In this document: positions 43,329-56,000 of the stretch, piece after piece
Position numbering within the stretch: the stretch's first letter is position 1
Layout: the number at the start of each line of letters is the position of its first letter
NCBI GenBank assembly: GCA_033977485.1
Contig: CM066984.1
Location: forward strand, 29,245,501 to 29,309,500
DNA: 64,000 bases
Source of the DNA: Hydrangea macrophylla
Lineage: Eukaryota; Streptophyta; Magnoliopsida; Cornales; Hydrangeaceae
Direction of reading: 5' to 3'
Made by a program: the position numbers and the translations under genes
Notes under the pieces: generated by a model
What the model was told of the DNA's origin: nothing
The model's input: the letters and a program-made list of their open reading frames with translations, nothing else
The model's database searches: none

Positions 43329-46300
43329 TGTGGACCGGTGCGCTCGGATGAGGCGGCGATCCTGGCGTCTTCCCTCGATAGTGTCCCAGGACAGATCCCA
43401 AGGAGCACACTTCAGGGAAGACTAGGACTACCTCACGTGATCCTAGAGACAAAGAGTCGCCACCTAATTTTTATCAGGAATTAGGAAACCCAAGTTTGAC
43501 TCGCCCAAAATTGAATAAGGTTACTCGTCCTTCTTTACCAGAAACTAGGTTCGGGGGTTTTAGTACGAGAGGGGAAGGAGCCCAAGAAGGAAAACACCCC
43601 CTCCTCATCTACCGAAAGGTAGGCCTTGATTAAAATATCCTTGTTCTTAATTCATAATTGGTGTTGTTTCCTCAAACATAATAAATAGTATATACATGTC
43701 AAAAGGGGAACATCTAGGAAAACCATGTCAAGAGGTTAAATAAAGTAGAAGTCGGATGCGCATGCAATACAAGGGAGAGGTATACTTATAGTGGCTAGTC
43801 CCACCCGGGACCGATGCAAGTAAAGGAGACATATCATGATATGCAAAAGGGAACAAGAAGACCTACATTAAGTTGACTCAAGCGGAGTCGCAAAAGCAAA
43901 AAAGAATGGAAACATGCAAAGCAATCATGCAATAATCCTAGATAAGATGTCTCTAACAAATAATCATATAAACAGAGACTATCCTAAATGAATTTGTGTT
44001 GTTTGAAATAAAGTTGTAAACCTAGAAAAATTCTAAGAGAAGGGATAGAGAAGGTACACGATACATTGGCACTAAGCCACATGTAGACCAGGCAAACTCA
44101 CAAATCGAAGTCCGGATCCACGGCATTCAATTCTATGCACTAAGATACCAAAGAATAGCCAAGCATTGCAAAAGCACAAGAAAACAAATGATATGCATGA
44201 AAAACAAGTAGAAAATGTCATCAATCAAATTTCCAGATTCAGCAACCTCTTATGAATCTTATCAAAAGTGGTATTAAACATGAGCTGGGTTAAAACCCTT
44301 TTACAGAAAGTTAGATACATGTCTAAAGGTACTTCTCCTAAAACTAGAACCTTGTTACCATTTTTGAAGTTTGAGAAATAAGAGTTTTGGGAACAGTGGA
44401 TCAGGACTGTCCACTGTTCTTGTAAAAATTATAATTAATTCTACAAAAATCATATGAAGCTCTATTTGGTGTCAAAAGAGAGCTATTTCAATGTAGTATA
44501 AGATAAAAATAATCCCATGGACATGTCATGACCTTAAGGTTTCTGAAAAATTATTTTAAGAAGACTCTATTATTTTGGAAGTTTGGTATCATTTGACAAA
44601 GGAATATAAAATATAATAGAAGCATAATAGAAATTCATGAATCATGCTAATTAAGTAGATCTAAGCTTTTGATCTCTCATCCAATTATCTTAGATGATTT
44701 CTAAACCAAGTTTTATTCATCAATTGTTGTTGAGTGATCAAGGTATGACCATTTTGTATATATAATCATAATTGTAGTTAAACTTAGAAAATTCTAGAAT
44801 AGTTGTATCAACTTCAAACGCTTAGAAAACGATCTTAACTTGATTGTATAATCACGATTTTACATCGGTATATAGATACATGAGTTAGGAATCATCCTAA
44901 AAAGCGGAACATTGATAACTATTATAGATTTTCTGAAATTCAAGTACCAAGAGACTATGTTCAAATCTGTCAACCGATTTCTCAACAATTTCTAAAAAAT
45001 AGTGTATGGATCCTAGAAGTTCTCAAAATAGACCAGATGAAAGCTAATTCATCAAAGTTTACCCAAAAAATTTGAAATCCATCAAAGAATGGGTTTTGAT
45101 GGACCAAATCTCATGGACAAAACCAATCTGTTTAGCTTAATTTTATCTAATTCATTTTAAAGTATGAGGAAAACATCTTAGGTGTTGATTGAAACTTATT
45201 AGAGAGATCAAATTCATAGATCTACTTAAGTATCATGATTTTCAATCAATATAGCCCTCAAGTTCTATGAAGAACTTTAGATCATGGATCAAAGGAACTT
45301 ACAAATTTCCTATTGGAGATGAATTTCAATAAGAGTTCTAGGTTATAGGAATAATCAAGAGATGGGTATGAACATAGGAATCATCCCTTTCATAGATCAT
45401 ACTTCTAAACCATCACAGAATTCAAAATAGATACATATATATAATCATGTATGCATGGATCTAAACTAAAATTCAAGAATGAAATCAAAATTGAGAAACA
45501 AAAGTGAAAATCAATCTCTATTCATGAATTATCAATGAAAATCAAAGAGGAATTGGATCTAGCCATGTGAGTGTGTGAAGAACAAGAGAGAAGAAGATGA
45601 GTGTTCTGAAAACTAAACTAGATCCAAATCCTATAGATCTATATATAAAAAAATAGGAGTTAGAGATGAATATTGATGTCTACCTCTTGGAGGATTCTCA
45701 ATTATATGATCAAAGTTGATTTAAAGATTCTTCTTCTTGACGTATGCTTCAAGCTCTTCAAGCACTCATCTATGGGAGTTAATGGAGGCAATTGATGTCC
45801 AATTCATCTAATCTAGTTATCTTGAGATTAGTTTAGGAAATTCTAATTCATAATTCACTTCATCTCTCTAGAAATCTTTCTTTAGTTGAAAGTATTTTGC
45901 AAGTATATTCACTTGTGTACTCTCTTGTGTATGCTTATATGTACTTGTGTGTACTCTCTTATCTATCTCTTGTGTCCCAAAGATGATCTCATATTGATCT
46001 TTATATAGAGTTTTGAAGACTTAGCTCTTAAGTTACAGGGTTAAATCAGGATTTTAAGAGAGCAGAAAAGGGTTAAAATGGCCATTTCGGTGCCTAAACA
46101 CAATTTTTAGGCAATTTCCTTGCAGTGGGAGCCTTCTAAAAGGGTCTGGAACCAGAAAAATGCGATGAAGGACACTCTTTATAGGTGGAGGTTATGGTAG
46201 GACCTGCCACCCCACTTCCCAAAACCGCCACTTGCTTTTTGGCATTCTCTGGTTGCCCACAAGCCCTGTTTCAAAAATTACGTGCATTGATTTCCAGATT

Positions 46301-46792
46301 TTTGTAAAAATGCCTTTTGGTATCCAAATTCGTCTATTTACGTGCTGTTGGAAAGTTGTCGAGTTGAATTTCAGTATAAAAATATTCCAAGAGGTTTTAT
46401 AATGAAATTGTAGTCCAATTGAAGTTCGGAAGTTCTCTGGAACTTTCGTCGTCTTTTTGAAATCAAACGACGTCTTTTTCAAAATTGCATTTCAATGTGC
46501 TTCGATTTCAAACTTTTCTTTGAACTTGAATCTCTGGATATCTAGAATACTATGTTTAGAACACTTAATGTTCATGTAACCCTGAGTGAATATGAATTAT
46601 GATAGACAATTTTGACAAAACCGGAATTTATGCATGGAAAAGGGCTTTTATGAGCTTGAAGTCACTTCTCGAAGTTTGATCTTTCAATTGTGTGGAATCC
46701 AGTACCTTCCACGGGGTACTTTTCATCATTGAATCCTCTAAGATGTTATCCAACCTAAATCCTATCAGTGTGGTCAAAATTGGGTGTCCACA
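43329..46792 (-). repeat. 3' LTR of a second Ogre-like element, minus
   Basis: The + strand starts TGTGGACCGG at 43329 and ends GTGTCCACA at 46792, giving 7-bp inverted ends TGTGGAC/GTCCACA. On minus it starts TGTGGACACCCAATTTTGACC like the LTR at 39600. It has a minus-strand TATA box (TCTATATAAAG, + 46000-46009), and near its end GTGGCGACTC (+ 43453-43462) aligns with GTGGCAACTC of the other LTR. A purine-rich GCCAAAGAGGGACAAAT (minus) abuts the right end as PPT, so this is the 3' LTR and the element body lies to the right. Confidence 0.7.
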
Positions 46793-47400
46793 ATTTGTCC
46801 CTCTTTGGCAGAGCTTGTTGTGAACAACGTGAATTGCAAGTGAGTGCCAAAGCTTTGAAGGCACCCAATAACCATACTGAGAGGTTTTAGGAAAAACAAA
46901 AATCCACAAAAATTAAGAAATTCAAAATTAGAGAAAATCAAGAAATCACAAAAGAATGCAATGCAATGCTGGGTAAAGGCTGCTAAATCTAAGCCGCTGC
47001 TGGTCTTGCTCCGCTGGAGCTGCCTACATATCCTTTTTCAGGAATCAGACCAGGGCGTAGTTCAAGCGCAAGAGAGGATGAAAAACACAAAAATAATAAT
47101 ACAAATGAAATGCTCCTATCTTAGGATGCTGATGCAGTATGAAAAACGTTAATGTACAAGTGCTGGAGGATTTGTACTCAAGGGTTCCCTACATGCAAAA
47201 TCTAATGCGAGGGATGCAACGTCTCACTCTCTCAGTCAAAATATGCCTAAAGAGAAGTATGCTATCTGTATCTCGAATGATTCTCAGAGTCTTGTTAGAG
47301 TCTGAGGCTTATAGGTGTCATCTATATCTCGGACGACTGCTGAGTATCCTGGATGAATTCTGAAAACAACTTCTGAAATAATGTCTCCTTAAACCCGGAT
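46793..47400 (-). other. PPT and 3' internal spacer of the second Ogre-like element
   Basis: The minus strand reads AAAGAGGGACAAAT immediately before the LTR (PPT). The remainder has no coding signal; pieces such as CTGCTGGTCTTGCTCCGCTGG near 46994 lead into the repeat array. Confidence 0.55.
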
Positions 47401-47404
47401 GATT

Positions 47405-48680
47405 GATGTAAAGTCTTTCTGCTGGGGAGGATTATTTGATGTAGATTTCTTCTGCTGGGGATGATTTGCTGATGTAGATTCCTTTTACTGGGGATGATTT
47501 ACTGATGTAGAGTCCTTCTGCTGGGGACGATTGCTGATGTAGAGTCCTTTTGCTGGGGACAATTTGCTATTGTAGAGTCCTTTTGCTGGGGACGATTTGC
47601 TGATGTAGAGTCCTACTGGGGATGATTGCTAATGTAGAGTCCTTCTGCTGGGAATAAATCTTCTGAAATAGGTCACTCTTCCAGAGACAAATCTTATGTT
47701 CTTCTGAAATAGGTCCCTTCGAGGGACAAATCTTCTGAAATAGGTCTGGAGGCACATCCTCTGAAATAGGTCTCTTTGCCGGAGACAAATCTTCTGTTCT
47801 TCTAAAACAGATCCTTCTTCTATATAAATCTTCTGTTCTTCTAAAATAGGCCCTTCTTCTAGATAAATCTTCTCTTATTCTAAAATAGGTCCTTCTGCTA
47901 GGGACAAATCTTCTATTCTGATGCTCAAATTCTGAGAGATACACTAATTCTGATATATACCCTATGTCTAGAGGCAACCCTAATACACGATTTTGAGATG
48001 TACACAATTCTGAGAGATACCCTATATCTAGAGGCAACACAATTCTGAGAGATACCCTATTTCTAGAGGCAACATGATGATGAGAGAAACCTTATATCTA
48101 GAAACAAATTCTGTTACACGATGCTGAAAGAAACCCTACATCTGAAGACGAATTCTGATACACGATGCTAAGAGATACACGATTCTGAGAGATACCCTTC
48201 TTCTAAGAGCAACCCACGGATACATGATGTTGAGAGATACATAATTCTGAGAGATACCCTTTTTCTGAGAGCAACCTATGGATACACAATGTTGAGAGAT
48301 ACATGATTCTGAGAGATACCCTTTATCTGAGGCAATTCTGTACTGTTCATGAATTCTGGTAGATACCCTTCATTTGGAGGTAATTTTGATATACAATGCT
48401 TGAAAAAAACCCTTTCATCTGGAGGCCTTTTAATTCACGGATTTTTGAGAGATGCCCTTTATCTAGAGGTAACCTTGATACACGATGCAGAGAGATGTAT
48501 AATTCTGAGAATTCTCTGCTAGGGAGACTCTACGATTCTGATTTCACGAATTTGCTAAAGTATACCTTGCTTCTAGAGGTAGTTCTGAAGATATTCGAGA
48601 GTTCTCTACTTGGGGAGATATCTAAGGTAAAAGGCTCATATTCTAGAGGCCCTGCCGATTCAATCTGAGACTCATATCAG
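47405..48680. repeat. Degenerate tandem repeats in Ogre-like 3' region
   Basis: Three blocks of related short repeats. (1) 47405-47655: about seven units of 31-34 bp built on CTGCTGGGGAYGATTTGCTG followed by ATGTAGAGTC. (2) 47660-47915: units with TTCTGAAATAGGTC and GGGACAAATCTTCTG. (3) 47920-48680: units with TCTGAGAGATACCC and TCTAGAGGCAA. The 3' non-coding region of Tat/Ogre elements is known to be hypervariable and to seed satellites. Open frames here are by-products of the repetition. Confidence 0.8.
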
Positions 48681-49426
48681 TGCTTCAACCAGTTCAAACA
48701 TTCTTGTGTCACATCGGGTTTATTCTAACCTTTTCTCGAATATCTTGCTCATTACTTGAAGATCTCGTATTTTGATCTATCTTCTGTAAATACATTCTGG
48801 ATGTAATTCTCAAAAGTCTATAAACCCAAAATGTCCCCTTTCCAAGACAACACATAATCAATCCCAAAACAACGCGAGTTCGCTGTAAATCATCAATTCT
48901 GGCTATTTTCAAGATGCGGTGCCCTCGATTCCTCATGCCTGGGGATTTTTCTTTAACTCTGAATGGTTTTCAACCAAAATTTAAATTCCCATGGATCTTT
49001 TAGATCAATTCCAACAAGTTCTAAGCACTCTTAAGGCTTATATATCAAAATCGGACCAATTTGGGGTAAAATCAAGAGTTCTGGGGGTCAAAATGCGTAT
49101 ATAGATCAAAATGGTGAAATGGCGGGGAATGAACAGTAGATGGCGGTTCCACACACCCTCTTGGGAACTGTCAGCCACAAGTTTGGGGTTTTAAACCCAT
49201 TTTCTTCTTTGTTCTTTATTTATCTTATCTCCAATGCATCACCTCTTTCCTCTAAGGTGTTTAGATCTTGCAATTTCTTGATGTTCTGAGTGACTTCTTG
49301 CATCAAAACCTCTAAAAACCTTGTTGATTTCATCAACTTCTCTCTATTCTAGGGGATTCAAGTACCAAGAATTTCACTATTCATCATCTTCAACCTCTCA
49401 TCTTCAAGCTTCAAACATCAACATCC
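48681..49426 (+). other. Spacer and 5' leader of the antisense PMD gene
   Basis: No open frame of note. The stretch 49195-49426 is pyrimidine-rich with CTTCTC and CATCAA phrases, resembling a plant 5' untranslated region ahead of the ATG at 49427. Confidence 0.45.
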
Positions 49427-49965
49427 ATGAGTTCCCATGGACAAGGTGAGAGTTCTAGAACACGTAGAAGCCAATTTCATGCTAGTGGAGCTTCATCAAC
49501 TCAAACCATGGAGTATCCAACTATGAACATGCCACAAAATTATATTTCTAAGAGGGCCTTTAGTCAAGAGGTAACCCATTCTTTCAATTTTGCACTATTT
49601 TTTTGATTCATGTGTATGTGCTTTCAAAGTTCTTGCAAATACTTAGGAATCATCCTTCAATTTTCTTCTAGAATGTAGTTGGGAATCTTAGAGGTCATGG
49701 TAGCCATGGAAAATACCTTGAATGGTTTAATGAATTATCGGAATCATGTCCCTAAGTAGTAGCCAACATAAAACAAGCGGGCTTCAGGTCTTTCATAATT
49801 TTGTTGGAGAGATTGGCCAATGACTTAGCCAAGATTCAAGCTCTTGCCGAAAGGTGGTGGGATTCCACAAATACTTTCTATATGCCTTTTGGGGAAATAA
49901 CCATGACCCCACTTGAATTTGCAATGATAACTGGTATCTCATTTAGTGGGCACAAACCCAACAAA
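49427..49965 (+). pseudogene. Plant mobile domain (PMD) gene fragment, antisense to its host element
   Basis: Exon 1 is 49427-49570 (48 codons, Ser-rich, ending CAAGAG/GTAACC). The intron is 49571-49671, ending TTCTTCTAG. Exon 2 runs from 49672 in phase. Exon 2 has YLEWFNELSE, then LLERLANDLAKIQALAERWW, DSTNTFYMPFGEITMTPLEF and AMITGISFSG, the N-terminal pattern of PMD proteins (aminotransferase-like, mobile-domain type), in which a strand and ALAERWW precede the T(M/L)TP(L)EFAMITGL block. A TAA at about 49753 is one step from CAA. The gene is cut off near 49965 by copia sequence. It lies opposite to the Ogre-like element, as known for antisense ORFs between pol and 3' LTR in Tat/Ogre elements. 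Confidence 0.75.
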
Positions 49966-50130
49966 ACTCCCACTTGCACTCACAACCATACAGGATTACA
50001 TCTGAGACCTAGACTATCTAGATGACGATTAAAGACCTTCTGTGGCAAGGCTTTTGTAAACGGATCAGCAAGATTGTCAACGGTGGCAATCTTGGTGACA
50101 GTCACATCTCCACGTTGAACAAGACCTAGA
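49966..50130 (-). mobile_element. Ty1/copia fragment, end of pol
   Basis: The minus strand reads VTVTKIATVDNLADPFTKAL and PQKVFNRHLDSLGLR, the C-terminal end of copia RNase H, followed by a stop and GTGCAAGTGGGAG, the phrase usually just downstream of copia pol. Only about 165 bp remain, joined directly to a truncated Athila LTR on the right and to the PMD gene on the left, with no LTR or duplication visible. Confidence 0.8.
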
Positions 50131-50349
50131 CTAAAAGGGAGAATTGCATTGGTTTTAATCATAACTTTCTGTTTTATCTGCAATTTGCATTACAAGGCTA
50201 GTTTTCATATAATGTGATTAATCTATGATAAGTTGTATTGTTTTAGCTATTGTTTGTCCAGATCTCTGCTGTGTGGACTAGAGAGATGAACGTCAGGACA
50301 ACTGGAATGCTGGAGTGCAGATAAAAGAATTCAAAGCTAAAGTTTGAAG

Positions 50350-50459
50350 TTCGAGCGATCGACGACAGTTCGATGGATCGAAGGTTCGATCGCTTAAAGA
50401 AAGTTGAAGCGCTTGAGTTCCAAATGTTCAATCGATCGAGAAATGTTCGATCGATTGAA
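50350..50459. promoter_or_regulatory. Palindrome cluster upstream of TATA, 5' LTR of Athila B
   Basis: Six sites start at 50351, 50370, 50386, 50405, 50428 and 50447 (spacing 19, 16, 19, 23, 19); cores vary (TCGAGCGATCGA, TCGATGGATCGA, TTGAAGCGCTTGA). It ends about 70 bp before the TATA box. Confidence 0.82.
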
Positions 50460-50922
50460 CATGGTATTTTCAGAAAATTTCGCGTACGCAGTAGTTGCGG
50501 AATTTTAACCTTAGCCTCTAGGTTTTCTATATATATGATCATTGTATACGTCCCAAGGGACGCCCAACTTCTGTTTTTTATCAGTTTAGAGAGAGAGAGG
50601 GGAGTTTTTATTGTTTTCTTTGTAGGTTTTCCATTGATTAAGTTCATCATTCCATGTTACTTATTTATTGTTTTATTTACATTCTGTACTTAGTTAATCA
50701 TAGTTTAATCCTCAATCTTGTAGTATTGCATGCTAGATAAGTTAAAATCACTAGTTTTCATAGTTTTCATGAAAAACTCACATCCAAACAAAGCCTTAAT
50801 GTTTTCATATGATAAAAACCGATCTGTGATACTCCAGACGATGTCTGAGTAGTCCTAGGATTGGGAGAACACGATGAAACAGTGATCTCCAGCCTCTGCC
50901 ATGCAGCAGAATAAATCCTGTG

Positions 50923-51042
50923 TTCGATCGATCGGAGGTAGTTCGAGCGATCGAACCAGAGATAGTCAAGCGATCGAAGGACATTTCGATCGATTGAGGG
51001 ATGAAGGCTTTCGATCGATCGAACGATCGTCGATCGATCGAA
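50923..51042. promoter_or_regulatory. Palindrome cluster downstream of TATA, 5' LTR of Athila B
   Basis: Six sites start at 50924, 50943, 50966, 50986, 51011 and 51030 (spacing 19, 23, 20, 25, 19), about 395 bp downstream of the TATA box. Confidence 0.83.
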
Positions 51043-51703
51043 CTCTCTGATTCTTGAGGATGTTCTCTGCAATATTCCAGGACCTTTTGTTTTTGAGATT
51101 CGTTATCATACTGTCCCTAAATGCTCAGTTTGTCAAAACAGTTTTCAAAATCAAGGCCCTAAGGCATTTTCTTTCAATACATTTTGCAAACCACTTTCAA
51201 TGCTAATACCATTGTAGGTGCGAGTCTTAACTATTGAATTAAACCACTTTCACATGTTTTAAGTTAACTGTGATGATATAGTCCCGGTCATGAAAGGGCT
51301 ATGGATTCTTTATTTTCAGAGAAATATGGAAAACTGTGGGTAATATACTCCTTAGTGCTTCAAAGTAACTGCATGGTAGATGGTTAGATTACTGTGGATT
51401 CGTGTAATCCCAACACTTTCTTCTTAAAGTTAAATCCTATTTTAGAATATTGCTTTAATTAGCTAATTAGTTCTTTAGTTTAATCTGAATTACTTTCGGT
51501 AGTAGTCTTAGTTTGTGGAACTTTGTGTTCTGCACCATTATTAAATCTTATTGAATTTTTTCCTTTCTTTTGAGTTTAGTCTAAGTTGATAGGTCAACAC
51601 CTTCCCTGTGGGATCGACCTAGCCTTACCAGTTACTACTTGCACGTCTACCTACACTTGGGTATTGCACAATAGCACACAATTATATTCTCGTGCCAAGT
51701 TTT

Positions 51704-51721
51704 TGGCACCGTTGCCGGGGA
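51704..51721 (+). other. Primer-binding site of Athila B
   Basis: TGGCACCGTTGCCGGGGA; one G-to-A change from the A copy. Confidence 0.9.
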
Positions 51722-51827
51722 AGGCAACGATCAATTCCTTAGATTACCTCAATCTTTCCTGATCTATTTCTGTTTTCCTTTTTCTTTGAGTTCTATAGGT
51801 TTTCAATCTTCTTAGGTTCTCTCATTT

Positions 51828-53096
51828 ATCTCTGATAGTTCCGTCCACGAAATTTTCGGAAATCCTCTATATTCATCTAATTCTTCCAGTTCTAGTAACC
51901 CTGTCACCACTCCAACTGAATCAATGGATGACGATCAGAGTGAACATGGTGAAAATGTTGTGGTACCAGTTGATGATTCACTACGTCCGTTGTGCGATCT
52001 CATGTAACTAGAACACGCACCTACTCCCTCTTGCATTCTCATTCCCCCATACGCTGACGAATTTAAATTTCGCAATGGGATGATTCAACTTCTCCCAACA
52101 TTTTATGGGATGGAAAGCGAGAAGGCATATCTACACGTTAAGGATTTCGAGGATGTTTGTAAAACATTCTCCCAAACTTGTCCTGTAGATGTGACACGCT
52201 TAATGTTATTTCCCTTCACCTTGAAGGATAAAGCGAAGGCGTGGTTACTCACCCTAAAACCGAATTCAATCTTCACATGGCATGCGATGAACACTGCGTT
52301 TTTGAAGAAATTCTTTCCACCTCGCATGACCACAGAGCTCAAACGCCAAATAAGTTCATACAAGCAGAGGAGCAATGAAACCTTCACCCAAACTTGGGAG
52401 CGTTTCAAAGATTTGCTTCTCTCATGTCCCCACCACGGATATGAGAAATGGCGTACCATCAGTCACTTCTATGAAGGACTAAATGGTGAAACGAAGAAGT
52501 TGGTCAAAACTATGAGCTCTGGACCATTCCTTCGAAAGAATACCGAAGAGGCTGAAGCTCATTTCGAGTGGTTAGCTGAACATGCTCATGAATGGTCTAA
52601 CTCTGAAGATATACCTCGAACTCAAATATCGAGTGTGGAAGATAAGAGTTTGTACCAATTGAAAAGTGAAGATCATCTGATGAACAAATACGAAGAACTG
52701 GCAAATAAGGTAGAAGAACTAGGGATGCGAGGAGAGAGCTCTAGGCAGGTTATGCCTGAGGAACCATGCGGCACATGCAACATGTTGGGACATACAACTC
52801 AACACTGTTCCAATGTGCCGTATTTTCAAGAGCAAGCCCCTATGGAGATGAATGCCATGCACGGTTTCTGAGGGGCGGGGAATTCCAACAATAACTTTCA
52901 AAGTAACAATAGATGGAATCACCCCGGTTTTGATTGGAGAAATAATGCTGGGACCCAAAATCAATATCAATAGTAGCCCTACAACAATAATCAATATCAA
53001 GGGCAAAACAATAGGCCGTCCCATCAATACAATCAAAACAGAACCAATAACTACAACCAAGCTCAACCCTCCAATGCACCACAGACCAATACCTAT
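51828..53096 (+). pseudogene. Athila B gag, start codon lost and four stops
   Basis: The start position aligned to element A reads ATC (51828) instead of ATG. The capsid core is open at 52080-52871 (MESEKAYLHVKDFEDVCKTF, MLFPFTLKDKAKAWLL, TFTQTWERFKDLLLSC) and the CCHC knuckle CGTCNMLGHTTQHC lies at about 52768-52809. Stops: TAA 52005 (CAA-derived; A has CAG), TGA 52869 (CGA in A), and adjacent TAG TAG near 52972 (CAG CAG in A). Unlike A, the Trp codon in FDWRNN is intact. All are C-to-T type changes. Confidence 0.92.
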
Positions 53097-56000
53097 ATGC
53101 CACCACACAAGAAGGTACAAGAAGAAGAGCCACTTGCTAATGCCAATCTAATGCAGCAACTCATACAGATGATGAGTAGAATGCCTGCCACGTTAGAAAG
53201 GATAGATGCACAGCAAGAGGGTTCAGGAGGAACATTCCCTGCCCAACCACTTCCGAACCCCAAGGGACATAACATTGGGCCCAACAATCAAGAACATGCT
53301 AAAGCCGTGACTACACTGAGAAGCGGAAAAATCATAGAGAAAAGCATGCTTCTGTCTACACCCGAAGTGTACAATGAGGAGGAAGTGGTGGATAATGAGC
53401 TTGAACAACCATCTACTCATGAGGAGGAGCCGTCTACTAATGACAAGGCAATAAAGGCAAACATTGAAGCTCCTAGAGTAGAGGAAGAAGTTGAACAAAG
53501 GCCTGGAAAGGAGTCTGTTGAGGATGAACCACCAAAATGCCCTTTTCCTGCACCTTATCCTCAACGATTGAAGAAGCCCAAGAATGAGACGAAGAATCAG
53601 GAGTTTCTGGAATTGTTTAAACAAGTCAAAATTAACCTTCCACTCCTAGATGCTATCAAGCAAGTGCCGGCCTATGCTAAGTATCTCAAAGATCTATGCA
53701 CGATAAAGAGGAGGCAAAGTGTGAAGAAACATGCTTATGTCGCATGCCAAGCAAGTGCGATCATTCAAAATGAGTTGCCTCCGAAACTCAAAGACCCCGG
53801 TACACCTACGGTCTCATGTAGAATTGGAAATCAAAGGATAGATAATGCACTCCTCGATCTAGGAGCAAGCGTGAACCTGCTGCCATATTCAGTCTATAAA
53901 CAGCTAGGGTTGGGTGAACTCAAACCCATCCGAGTCACTTTGCAATTGGCAGACAGATCTGTGAAGTACCCTAGAGGGGTGTTAGAGGACGTCCTTGTCC
54001 AAATAGACTCTTTTGTCTTTCCGGTTGATTTCGTGATATTGGACACAGAACCTGTGTCTAATCTTGGTGCACACATCCCGATTATCTTTGGACGTCCATT
54101 CCTCAACACTATTGATGCCACGATCAAGATTAGAAGTGGTATCATGACTATCGTATTCGGGAACATGACATTAAATGTCAAAATTTTTTCTAATCCCCGA
54201 CCTGAAGAATACGATGATGAGGAAGAAATTCATTACATTGACACAGTCATTAAAGATGAAGTTGACTTAGTCGACTATAAGGATCCTTTGGAAGTTGTGA
54301 TGACTCAATTTGGCGATATCTATCAACCTGCAGAGTCAACTCCATTGGATGCTGACCTGAACTAGATATGTCTTATGATGGATACGATGGAGGAGGATAA
54401 AGCAGAATGCATATGGGTAATGCCATATGAACAATTGCCTCCTAAAACTAAGTTTGCAATGCCTTCTAGTTTTCAGTTTTCGGAGTTAGAGTTAAAGGAG
54501 CTACCCAAAGAGCTAAAATATGCATTCCTAGGGACTGGAAAAACGTATCCTGTGATCATTTCATTTGCTTTAACTCATGAGCAGGAAGGTAAGCTAGTGC
54601 AAATGCTGACCAAGCATAAGGATGCTATGGGATGGACGATTACTGACCTCAAAGGCATCAGCCCATCCATATGCACTCATAAGATATATCTGGAGGAAGA
54701 CGCTAGACCTTCAAGACAAATGCAAAGGCGTCTGAATCCCAACATGCAAGAAGTAGTTAAAAAAGAAGTGCTCAAACTACTTGATGTTGGGATGATTTAT
54801 CCGATATCTGATAGTCCTTGGGTCAGTCCAACCCAAGTGGTTCCAAAGAAAGCAGGCATAACGGTCATCCCAAACAAAGATGGTGAATTGGTACCAACAC
54901 GTGTCCCCACTGGATGGAGAATGTGTATTGACTACAGAAAGTTGAATACTGTGACCCGAAAAGACCATTTTCCTTTGCCATTCATGGATCAAATGCTAGA
55001 ACGTGTGGCAGGTCACAAGTATTACTATTTTTTGGATGGATATAGTGGATATAACCAAATTGAAATTGCTCCTGAAGATCAGGAGAAAACCACATTCACT
55101 TGTCCATTTGGTACATTTGCCTACCGTCGAATGTCGTTTGGCTTATGTAATGCACCGGCTACCTTTCAGCGGTGTATGCTAAACATATTCAGTGACATGG
55201 TTGAACACATCCTTGAAGTCTTCATGGATGATTTTTCAGTGTTTGGCCATAGCTTTGAAGATTGCCTCAGCAATCTCGAGCATGCATTAATGCGATGTGA
55301 GGATAAACACCTAGTTTTGAATTGGGAAAAGTGTCACTTTATGGTGACCAAGGGAATAGTCCTCGGCCATATAATCTCCGAAGAAGGAATCCAAGTGGAT
55401 AAGGCCAAAATTGACATAATCTCAAATCTACCTGTCCCCCGTACAGTGAGAGACATCCGTTCGTTCTTGGGGCATGCGGGATTTTATCGTCAGTTTATCC
55501 AGAACTTCAGTGCAATCTCTCGACCTATTTGTCAACTTCTTGTCAAAGATGCACCATTCGAGTGGTCAGAAAGTTGCCAAAAGTCCTTCGAGGATCTAAA
55601 AGAGCTCCTCACCACCGCACCTATAATACAGGCACCCGACTGGAGTTTGCCTTTCAAATTAATGTGCGATGCTAGTGATTACGCCATTGGCGCGGTCCTA
55701 GGCCAGAGAAAGGACAGTAAGCCATATGTGATATACTATGCCAGCCAAACTTTGAATGAAGCTCAAATGAATTATACAACTACTGAAAAGGAGCTGCTGA
55801 CTGTAGTATTCGCCTTGGATAAGTTTAGGTCTTATCTGATAGGGTCACCAATCGTCTGTTTTACAGATCACTCGGCCCTCAAGTATCTGCTATCTAAGAA
55901 AGACGCTAAACAATGGCTAATTCGCTGGATACTCTTACTCCAAGAGTTTGATCTAACAATCAAAGATAAGAAAGGAGTAGAGAATGTGGTTGCGGACCAT

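Larger units (their letters stand above)
50131..51697 (+). repeat. 5' LTR of Athila B, first 34 bp missing
   Basis: Matches the 3' LTR from CTAAAAGGGAG (62947) onward, whereas the 3' LTR starts TGCAAAGCGGG at 62913. It ends CTCGTGCCA at 51697. TATA box CTATATATATG at 50527-50537 lies between palindrome clusters at 50350-50459 and 50923-51042. A 16-bp segment present in the 3' LTR (near 63458-63473) is absent here, between GATTA direct repeats. Confidence 0.9.

Noticed and set aside
47567..48040. 157-residue open frame on the minus strand
   Set aside because: Translates the short tandem repeats; the repeated RRTEDL/FRR pattern mirrors DNA repetition and spans repeat-block boundaries.
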